Below are positions 5,618 through 11,375 of a stretch of 13,657 bases of DNA, piece by piece. The DNA is from an uncultured Blautia sp. (GTDB lineage Bacteria > Bacillota > Clostridia > Lachnospirales > Lachnospiraceae). Within the stretch, counting starts at the first letter, position 1; each line of letters begins with the position of its first letter. The stretch spans positions 1 through 13,657 of the forward strand of contig USDN01000070.1 in assembly GCA_900553515.1 (NCBI GenBank), read 5' to 3'. Under the pieces are notes generated by a model. That model was not told the DNA's origin. It made no database searches and saw nothing but the letters and a program-made list of their open reading frames with translations. The position numbers and the translations under genes were made by a program.

Positions 5618-6019
5618 TCAGACTCCGTTATCCACAGAATCCCCAAAAAGCTTTCCGCTGTCTGTGGATTTCTCTTCTAAACCATTTTCTTCCGGTGTTT
5701 CTCCCAGAAAAAAAACACGATAATACATTTCCAGAGATTCCAGAAGCTCCCTTTTCTCTTCCTGAAGCTTTTTAATCTTCAAAACACTCCCAATCTCATC
5801 ATACATGGCATCTGCATCCAGAGCTTCTGTTTTAAACTGAAGATTTCCATCATCATCAAATTCCAGAGTCAGTATCCCGCCAATCTCTTCTGTATAAAGA
5901 ACGCACATGATCTGAAGCTCCTGCTTTACTGCCTCGGGAAGAGAATTAAAATCCTGGTTAAAATAATATTTCTGCTCATAAGCGCTTGCACCGCAGAGCA
6001 CAATCTTATCCTGATACAT
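5618..6019 (-). CDS. Conserved small protein of unknown function (DUF6145-like)
   Basis: A 133-residue soluble, acidic protein starting MYQDKIVLCGASAYEQKYYF. I recall similar short proteins in Lachnospiraceae under the label DUF6145, but that is unverified. Visible features are the stretch LQIMCVLYTEEIGGILTLEFDDDGNL near residues 35-60, a DEIGSVLKIKKLQEEKRELLESLEMYYRVFFLG segment that looks helical and partly coiled coil, and a low-complexity, serine- and acid-rich C-terminus. There is no signal peptide or membrane segment. ATG at 6019 is chosen because AAAGGAGG is 5 bases upstream; the frame runs 18 codons further up but through a palindrome and without a ribosome site. dusB starts 3 bases after the stop, so the two are almost certainly cotranscribed. 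The function is unknown. Confidence 0.85.
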   Translation of the reverse strand: MYQDKIVLCGASAYEQKYYFNQDFNSLPEAVKQELQIMCVLYTEEIGGILTLEFDDDGNLQFKTEALDADAMYDEIGSVLKIKKLQEEKRELLESLEMYYRVFFLGETPEENGLEEKSTDSGKLFGDSVDNGV

Positions 6020-6040
6020 AAGTACCTCCTTTATCTTTCC

Positions 6041-6058
6041 AGAACGCCCGGGCGTTCT
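6041..6058. repeat. Perfect 18-bp palindrome upstream of the DUF6145-like gene
   Basis: AGAACGCCCGGGCGTTCT reads the same on both strands. It lies 22 bases before the start codon of the downstream small gene and just upstream of its Shine-Dalgarno. In RNA it gives a 7-bp stem with a CCGG loop. No T tract follows on either strand, so it is not an ordinary terminator. An operator or an mRNA-stabilising 5' hairpin are possible readings. Confidence 0.6.
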
Positions 6059-6064
6059 TACTTC

Positions 6065-6093
6065 ACAGCACATATTTCTGTTGTCCCTGTCAA
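6065..6093 (-). promoter_or_regulatory. Possible promoter between birA and the DUF6145-like gene
   Basis: A perfect -35 TTGACA (6093-6088) is followed after 17 bases by TGCTGT (6070-6065), a poor -10. If used, transcription would start close to the palindrome at 6041-6058. Offered as a weak candidate only. Confidence 0.3.
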
Positions 6094-6129
6094 ATACATT
6101 TATCCTGCCGACAGCTTATGGGGCAGAAT

Positions 6130-6924
6130 CTACACATAAGAATACAGTCCTCTTACTGAAACCTCTCCTGCCCTGACTGTTCTTATTCTGTCTTCTCTAT
6201 CCTTCACCAAAAGTTCACCCTGCTCATTGATTCCCATAGCAGTCCCCTCCCATGGCTCTCTCTGATCAAGAATTCGCACCTGCTGATCTCTGTTGGCCAA
6301 AAAGCGGTTATATTCATTAAGCATTTCAGAGAGATCACAGGTTTGTATAAACTTTTCATAATTTTCTTCAAACGCTTCCATCACAAGGCTGATCAGCTCA
6401 GTGCGTTCATAATGTTTTCCCGTTTCCAGATAAAGAGAAGTAGCTTTATCCTGAAGTTCCGGAGCTATGTACTCCTGATCCACATTGATTCCCGTACCAA
6501 TGATCACATCCCGTATTTTCATTCCGTCCAGACGCATTTCTGTCAGGATCCCGCCAATCTTTTTGCGGGAAACCACCACATCATTTGGCCATTTGATAGA
6601 AACTCTGACTCCCAGTTTTTCTATCGCCTGCGCCACACTTATGCCCATAACAAGGGTCAGCATAGAAGCATACTGTGGTTCAAAATCCGGTCTTAAAAGC
6701 AGTGACATCATCACAGAGCTTCCTGTCTGTGCCTGCCAGCTTCTTCCCAGACGGCCTTTTCCTGCTGACTGAAATTCTGCCACAGCCAGAGTACCGTGAG
6801 GCGCTCCATCCTGTGACAGTCTTTTAATCCATTCATTTGTAGAATCTGTTTCTTTTGCAAAATGGACGGTTTTGCCCGCCCATTTTGTTCTGATCTTTTT
6901 TAAGATTGTTTCCTGATCGTACAT
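6130..6924 (-). CDS. birA: Biotin-[acetyl-CoA-carboxylase] ligase without DNA-binding domain
   Basis: A 264-residue biotin protein ligase, which makes biotinyl-5'-AMP and transfers biotin to a lysine of carboxylase or decarboxylase carrier proteins. The catalytic domain begins almost at once (ETDSTNEW at 25-32). GKGRLGRSW (55-63) is the biotinyl-adenylate binding loop, followed by KWPND (111-115), KIGGIL (122-127) and GTGINV (143-148). A small SH3-like C-terminal domain follows (about 215-264). There is no N-terminal winged helix, so this is a monofunctional (group I) enzyme that should not repress biotin genes. The start ATG overlaps the argF stop by one base (TAATG), with GGAG 8 bases upstream, so the two genes are translationally linked. 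Confidence 0.95.
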   Translation of the reverse strand: MYDQETILKKIRTKWAGKTVHFAKETDSTNEWIKRLSQDGAPHGTLAVAEFQSAGKGRLGRSWQAQTGSSVMMSLLLRPDFEPQYASMLTLVMGISVAQAIEKLGVRVSIKWPNDVVVSRKKIGGILTEMRLDGMKIRDVIIGTGINVDQEYIAPELQDKATSLYLETGKHYERTELISLVMEAFEENYEKFIQTCDLSEMLNEYNRFLANRDQQVRILDQREPWEGTAMGINEQGELLVKDREDRIRTVRAGEVSVRGLYSYV

Positions 6925-7925
6925 TATCTGTTCTCCGGCTCTCCCAGAGTAGCCACCATCACAGCTTTGATGGTGTGCATACGGTTTTCTGCTTCATCAA
7001 ATACATGAGACTGGGCAGACTCAAAAACCTCGTCTGTGACTTCCATATCTGTCAGATGGAATCTTTCTCCCATTTCCTTGCCGATCTTTGTTTTCAGATC
7101 ATGGAATGCCGGAAGGCAGTGAAGAAAAATAGCCTTTTCACCTGCGTTCTCCATAACATCCTTTGTTACCTTATAAGGTGTCAGTTCACGGATACGTTCT
7201 TCCCACACTTCATCCGGCTCTCCCATGGATACCCATACATCTGTATAGATCACATCAGCGCCTTTTGTTCCTTTTTCCACATCTTCGGTAAGTGTAATGC
7301 TTCCGCCGGACTGTGCCGCATAGCCTTTGCAAAGCTCCACAAGTTCCTCATTAGGGAAATATTTCTCCGTAGTACATGCCACAAAATGCATACCCAGTTT
7401 CGCGCAGGCGATCATCAGAGAATTTCCCATATTATAACGGGCATCGCCCATATATACCAGGCGGATACCTTCCAGATGTCCGAAATGTTCACGGATAGTC
7501 AGCATATCTGCAAGCATCTGGGTAGGATGATATTCATTGGTAAGACCATTCCATACAGGAACTCCTGCATATTTTGCCAGATCCTCCACGATCTCCTGCC
7601 CAAATCCTCTGTATTCGATCCCATCGTACATTCTTCCAAGAACTCTTGCCGTATCGGCAATACTTTCTTTTTTACCGATCTGAGATCCTGAAGGATCCAG
7701 ATAGGTACTTCCCATTCCAAGATCATGAGCCGCAACCTCAAAAGCACAGCGGGTTCTGGTACTTGTTTTTTCAAAGATCAACGCAATATTTTTGCCCTTA
7801 TAATATTCGTGAAGTTCCCCTGCTTTTTTCTTCGCTTTCAGATCTGCAGCAAGGTCAATGAGATAAGTGATCTCATCTGGAGTAAAGTCCTTCAGTGTTA
7901 AAAAATTTCTTCCTTTTAAATTCAT
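6924..7925 (-). CDS. argF: Ornithine carbamoyltransferase
   Basis: A 333-residue enzyme that joins carbamoyl phosphate and ornithine to citrulline in the arginine pathway. The carbamoyl-phosphate motif STRTR is at 55-59, HPTQ at 133-136, the ornithine-loop motif DVWVSMGE at 229-236, and HCLPA with the catalytic cysteine at 269-273. The segment YLDPSGSQIGKKESIADTAR (75-94) and the length resemble the ArgI/ArcB group, so it could work in arginine breakdown as well as synthesis. No arginine deiminase or carbamate kinase gene is in the window, so I keep the anabolic name. AGGAGAGG lies 6-7 bases before the ATG. No obvious ARG box is seen upstream. birA follows with a one-base overlap, an unrelated function. 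Confidence 0.95.
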   Translation of the reverse strand: MNLKGRNFLTLKDFTPDEITYLIDLAADLKAKKKAGELHEYYKGKNIALIFEKTSTRTRCAFEVAAHDLGMGSTYLDPSGSQIGKKESIADTARVLGRMYDGIEYRGFGQEIVEDLAKYAGVPVWNGLTNEYHPTQMLADMLTIREHFGHLEGIRLVYMGDARYNMGNSLMIACAKLGMHFVACTTEKYFPNEELVELCKGYAAQSGGSITLTEDVEKGTKGADVIYTDVWVSMGEPDEVWEERIRELTPYKVTKDVMENAGEKAIFLHCLPAFHDLKTKIGKEMGERFHLTDMEVTDEVFESAQSHVFDEAENRMHTIKAVMVATLGEPENR

Positions 7926-7947
7926 AATAATCCTCTCCTCTTATCTA

Positions 7948-7967
7948 AACAGCTGTCATCAGCCGTT
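7948..7967 (-). other. Short hairpin between the SPFH gene and argF
   Basis: In the minus-strand RNA AACGGCUG and CAGCUGUU pair over 8 bp (one G-U) around an AUGA loop. Only UUUAGAU follows, so it is at best a weak terminator or a processing site in the short gap before argF. Confidence 0.35.
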
Positions 7968-7971
7968 CTTT

Positions 7972-8937
7972 TTACTTCTGGTCCGGCGTTATTTTTTCTA
8001 ACAGTTCTTTTTTATCATCTGTCACAAACTCCTTCAGAGACGTTGCAAGTCCTGCAATTCCCTGTAATTCAGAAGGAATGATGATCTTGGTAGCTCTTCC
8101 ATCAGCCGCCTTGGTAAATGCTTCCAGACTCTTCAGTGTCAGGACTGCCTGATCTGCACCTGCCTCCCGGATCATACGGATACCTTCCGCATTGGCATTC
8201 TGAACCTTCAGCACTGCCTCTGCCTGGCCTTCTGCCTCCTTGATCATTCGCTCTTTCTGCGCCTCAGCACGAAGGATCGCCGCCTGTTTTTCTGCCTCCG
8301 CATCCAAAATAGCAGACTGTTTCTTACCTTCTGCAACAAGGATCGTAGATCTCTTTTCACCTTCTGCAATAAGGATTGCTTCACGGCGTTCACGCTCTGC
8401 CTTCATCTGTTTCTCCATGGCATCCTGGATCGCTGCCGGAGGAATGATATTTTTAAGTTCTACACGGTTTACCTTGATGCCCCATGGATCTGTAGCAACG
8501 TCCAGAGAAGCTCTCATTCTTGTATTAATCACCTCTCGGGAGGTAAGCGTTTCGTCAAGTTCCATGTCACCGATGATATTTCTAAGCGTTGTTGCAGAAA
8601 GATTCTCGATTGCCATAATAGGATTTTCCACTCCGTAAGCAAACAGCTTCGGATCTGTGATCTGGAAAAATACAACCGTATCGATCTGCATGGTAACATT
8701 ATCCTTGGTGATAACCGGCTGAGGCGGGAAATCCACCACCTGCTCTTTCAGGTTCACTTTACGGGCAACACGTTCAATAAAGGGCATCTTAAAATGGATT
8801 CCTGTATTCCAGGTTGTTTTGTAAGCACCCAGCCGTTCCAGGACGATCGCATATGCCTGAGGCACGATTTTGATACAGGAAGCTGCAACAAGCAGCGCAA
8901 GAATTCCTACAATGATAACAAAAATCAAAAATTCCAT
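7972..8937 (-). CDS. SPFH/band-7 domain membrane protein (paraslipin/QmcA-like)
   Basis: A 321-residue protein with an N-terminal membrane anchor (residues 2-22), then a stomatin/prohibitin/flotillin/HflK (SPFH) domain (about 24-185; VPQAYAIVLERLGAY, FPPQPVITKDNVTMQIDTVVFFQI, IGDMELDETLTSREVIN, WGIKVNRVELKNI). From 185 to about 239 there are five consecutive 11-residue units of the form xxAIL.AE..K, which predict a long coiled coil for oligomerisation. A short hydrophobic and charged tail follows. Such proteins build membrane scaffolds and often influence membrane proteases or fluidity. Its start lies 3 bases after the nfeD-like stop with AAGGAGG inside the end of that gene. This is the well-known NfeD-SPFH gene pair. 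The subgroup (QmcA, paraslipin) is from overall resemblance only. Confidence 0.93.
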   Translation of the reverse strand: MEFLIFVIIVGILALLVAASCIKIVPQAYAIVLERLGAYKTTWNTGIHFKMPFIERVARKVNLKEQVVDFPPQPVITKDNVTMQIDTVVFFQITDPKLFAYGVENPIMAIENLSATTLRNIIGDMELDETLTSREVINTRMRASLDVATDPWGIKVNRVELKNIIPPAAIQDAMEKQMKAERERREAILIAEGEKRSTILVAEGKKQSAILDAEAEKQAAILRAEAQKERMIKEAEGQAEAVLKVQNANAEGIRMIREAGADQAVLTLKSLEAFTKAADGRATKIIIPSELQGIAGLATSLKEFVTDDKKELLEKITPDQK

Positions 8938-8940
8938 AAT

Positions 8941-9390
8941 TTAACCCTCCTTAACTTCTTCTACAATTAATTTTACACCCTGTACTTCTTTGATCACTGC
9001 AACTGCTTTCTCCGGAATCTGAACATCATCAGACTTTGTTCTTGCCATCCATTCCACATCACCAACTCTGACCTGTCCTGTCTGAGCCAGATTATCTACT
9101 TTTTGGATAACAATTGCTTTTTGCCCGATGAGCCGTTCCACATTAGTCTTTTCTACTCCTCTGTTCATATACCGGACTGCAACCGGTCTGGTAAAGATCA
9201 GAAGCACCAAAGACACCACTATGAACAGAATCCACTGTACCGTCTGCCCGGCTCCTGCCCATGCAGCGATTGCTGCTATAAGAGCCCCTCCTGCAAACCA
9301 GATGGTAGTCAGACCTACAGTAAGCGCTTCAATGATCAGAAGAACAGCAACCAGTCCCAGCCAGATAAAAGGCCCCATAACAAAATCCAT
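8941..9390 (-). CDS. NfeD-like membrane protein (short form)
   Basis: A 149-residue protein with two to three membrane helices in the first 75 residues (MGPFIWLGLVAVLLIIEAL, then LTTIWFAGGALIAAIAAW and VQWILFIVVSLVLLIF) and a soluble C-terminal OB-fold (about 85-145; LIGQKAIVIQKVDN, TGQVRVGDVEWMARTKSDD, GVKLIVEEV). The serine-protease part of long NfeD proteins is absent, so it is the short NfeD1b-like form. The OB domain is thought to help anchor or organise the partner SPFH protein encoded directly downstream. ATG at 9390 has AAAGGAGG 7 bases upstream. Confidence 0.9.
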   Translation of the reverse strand: MDFVMGPFIWLGLVAVLLIIEALTVGLTTIWFAGGALIAAIAAWAGAGQTVQWILFIVVSLVLLIFTRPVAVRYMNRGVEKTNVERLIGQKAIVIQKVDNLAQTGQVRVGDVEWMARTKSDDVQIPEKAVAVIKEVQGVKLIVEEVKEG

Positions 9391-9440
9391 AAACTTCCTC
9401 CTTTCCGGAAAACATTTCAGATGCCCTGCACTGATAAATA

Positions 9441-10217
9441 TCAGTCTCTTCGCTGCCTTGCAGCCTCATACATCAATATCCCCGCTGCCATAGCTGCATT
9501 AAGAGATTCCAGCTGACCGCACATAGGAATTCGTATCAGACAGTCTGCGGCTTCCGCAGCCTGATCTGTCAGACCTTTTCCCTCATTTCCAATAAGAAAT
9601 GCCGTTCCTTTCTGATAAGATTCCTCATGATAGGCATTTTTGCCCTGCAGATGTGCGGCAAAAAAACGGATACCTCTGCCCTGAAGTTTTTCTTTTAATG
9701 ATACCACATCTTCTACATATACGAAAGGCATTCTGTACACAGAACCCATGGTTGCACGGATCACCTTTGGATTAGTAATATCCACACAGGTTTTTGTAAG
9801 AAATACTCCATCAACACCAGCCCCTTCTGCCGTTCGGAAAATAGTTCCCGCATTTCCCGGATCCTGAAGATCTTCCAGAACGACGATCATTGGATTTTCT
9901 TTTTCCACAATGTCCTCAATACGATAGGCCGGCTTACGCAGGACTGTCAGCACCCCCTGAGGAGTCTGCGTATCACTCATCTGGCGGAAAACAGAATCTG
10001 CAACCGTCTCCCAGGATGTTTTGGAAGCCTTTTCTATTACTTCAGAATCCTCTTCCATGGATTCTGCCACATAAACTTTATCAATCCAGGAAAGCGGTGC
10101 CTCCAGAAACATCTTCCTTCCTTCTGCAATAAAAAGTCCCTGGTCTTTCCGGGCCTTTGCCTTCTGATTCAGCTTAATGATATTTTTTACCTGACTGTTC
10201 TGCAAACTGGTGATCAT
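9441..10217 (-). CDS. TrmH/SpoU-family RNA 2'-O-ribose methyltransferase
   Basis: A 258-residue SPOUT-class methyltransferase that uses S-adenosylmethionine to methylate a ribose 2'-OH in rRNA or tRNA. An N-terminal substrate-binding domain (residues 5-95; LFIAEGRKMFLEA) precedes the trefoil-knot domain. Motif 1 is near 115-129 (EDLQDPGNAGTIFRT), motif 2 at 209-216 (IGNEGKGL), and motif 3 at 230-247 (IPMCGQLESLNAAMAAGI). It is closest in outline to RlmB/TsnR-like proteins, but the target nucleotide cannot be read from sequence. ATG at 10217 has AAAGGAG 8 bases upstream; an ATA/GTG-type extension seven codons longer would place the ribosome site inside the gene and is rejected. It lies between pfkA and the NfeD-like gene on the same strand. 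Confidence 0.92.
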   Translation of the reverse strand: MITSLQNSQVKNIIKLNQKAKARKDQGLFIAEGRKMFLEAPLSWIDKVYVAESMEEDSEVIEKASKTSWETVADSVFRQMSDTQTPQGVLTVLRKPAYRIEDIVEKENPMIVVLEDLQDPGNAGTIFRTAEGAGVDGVFLTKTCVDITNPKVIRATMGSVYRMPFVYVEDVVSLKEKLQGRGIRFFAAHLQGKNAYHEESYQKGTAFLIGNEGKGLTDQAAEAADCLIRIPMCGQLESLNAAMAAGILMYEAARQRRD

Positions 10218-10242
10218 TCGTAAAACTCCTTTATACACAAGA

Positions 10243-10264
10243 GAGGCCCCCTGATGGTGACCTC
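10243..10264 (-). other. GC-rich hairpin between pfkA and the methyltransferase gene
   Basis: In the minus-strand RNA GAGGUCACC and GGGGGCCUC pair over nine positions with one A-G mismatch around AUCA. The bases after it (UCUUGUGUAUAA) are not a clean U tract. It could weaken read-through from pfkA into the methyltransferase gene or mark RNA processing. Confidence 0.4.
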
Positions 10265-10277
10265 CGTTGTATCTTGC

Positions 10278-11270
10278 TTACTGTTTTTTGTAATTATGAG
10301 AAAGAGAATTGCATACTTCCCACATATACGGAGAAACGTCCTTCTTCATTGCAAGAGCCTCATTGATATCAAAATCAATAAACTCTCCATGACGATATCC
10401 TACTACACGACAGGTTTTGCCCTGTACCAGAAGATCCACGGCAAGCGCTCCCATCATGGAAGCATAAACACGGTCTTTACATGTAGGGCTTCCGCCGCGC
10501 TGCATGTGGCCAAGAATAGTGGCACGTGTTTCAATTCCTGTAGCCGCTTCAATACGCTTTGCCATGGCCTCTGAATGGCCGATACCCTCTGCATTTACAA
10601 TGATATGATGCTTCTTTCCCGCCTTACGGCTGGCAATGATATTGTTGATCAGCTTCTGCTCATCATAATCATACTTCTCCGGAATCAGAACATCTTCTGC
10701 ACCGTTGGCAATACCGCACCACATGGCAAGATATCCTGCATTACGTCCCATAACCTCAATAATACTGCATCTCTCATGGGAAGTTGAAGTATCCCGGACT
10801 TTATCGATTGCTTCCATAGCTGTATTCACGGCTGTATCAAAGCCAATGGTATACTCGGTACAGGCAATGTCCAGGTCAATGGTTCCCGGAACACCGATGG
10901 TGTTGATACCCAGGTTTGCAAGCTTCTGAGCACCTGCAAAGGAACCGTCTCCACCGATTACAACAAGGCCGTCGATCCCATGCTTTCTGCAGATCTTTGC
11001 ACCGCGCTCCTGTCCTTCCGGAGTACGGAACTCTGCACAGCGTGCAGTATACAGGATAGTACCTCCGCGCTCGATCGTATCAGACACATCTTTGGCAGAC
11101 ATATCTATGATTTCCTCGTTTAAAAGCCCATTATAACCTTTATAAATACCTTTTACATTCAATCCGCTGCTCAAACCTCTTCTGACTACAGCACGAATCG
11201 CAGCATTCATTCCCGGCGCATCACCGCCGCTGGTCAATACACCAATGGTTTTGATCTTTTTTTCTGCCAT
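10278..11270 (-). CDS. pfkA: 6-phosphofructokinase, ATP type
   Basis: A 330-residue phosphofructokinase that phosphorylates fructose 6-phosphate, the committed step of glycolysis. GGDAPGMN (15-22) is the nucleotide-binding start, and GGDGS (106-110) and PGTIDLD (128-134) form the phosphoryl-transfer centre. MGRNAG (174-179) and the LGHMQRGGSP motif (253-262) bind sugar phosphate. GGDG rather than GGDD, and PGTID rather than PKTID, point to ATP and not pyrophosphate as donor. The position after the catalytic TID is leucine where the best-known enzymes have asparagine. The C-terminal part is slightly longer than in the 319-residue Bacillus enzyme. GGAGG lies 9 bases before the ATG at 11270. It follows dnaE closely, a common neighbour pair in Firmicutes. 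Confidence 0.96.
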   Translation of the reverse strand: MAEKKIKTIGVLTSGGDAPGMNAAIRAVVRRGLSSGLNVKGIYKGYNGLLNEEIIDMSAKDVSDTIERGGTILYTARCAEFRTPEGQERGAKICRKHGIDGLVVIGGDGSFAGAQKLANLGINTIGVPGTIDLDIACTEYTIGFDTAVNTAMEAIDKVRDTSTSHERCSIIEVMGRNAGYLAMWCGIANGAEDVLIPEKYDYDEQKLINNIIASRKAGKKHHIIVNAEGIGHSEAMAKRIEAATGIETRATILGHMQRGGSPTCKDRVYASMMGALAVDLLVQGKTCRVVGYRHGEFIDFDINEALAMKKDVSPYMWEVCNSLSHNYKKQ

Positions 11271-11348
11271 GATTTTATTCCTCCATCTTCCAGATTATCT
11301 GCTGCCAGAGCAGAAAATCTCATCTGTTTTACACATATTCGGTTATAG

Positions 11349-11375
11349 TTTATAGCATTTTTACAAGTTTTTCAA
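11349..11375 (-). promoter_or_regulatory. Possible pfkA promoter overlapping the dnaE 3' end
   Basis: TGCTATAAA (an extended -10, hexamer 11354-11349) lies 15 bases after TTGAAA (11375-11370), which is inside the last codons of dnaE. The spacer is short, but the TG extension could compensate. About 80 bases separate it from the pfkA start. Moderate evidence only. Confidence 0.4.

Noticed and set aside
5628..5636. Perfect DnaA box TTATCCACA, with a near match about 25 bases away
   Set aside because: It is inside the coding end of a gene; only one perfect box is present and there is no cluster or AT-rich unwinding region, so an origin is not supported.
6906..7691. 261-codon open frame on the plus strand opposite argF
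   Set aside because: It is rich in Cys, His and Phe as expected of an antisense frame, and argF has all its catalytic motifs.
6924..7925. Arginine deiminase operon member (arcB)
   Set aside because: The sequence would allow a catabolic role, but no arcA, arcC or transporter gene is adjacent, so it was not asserted.
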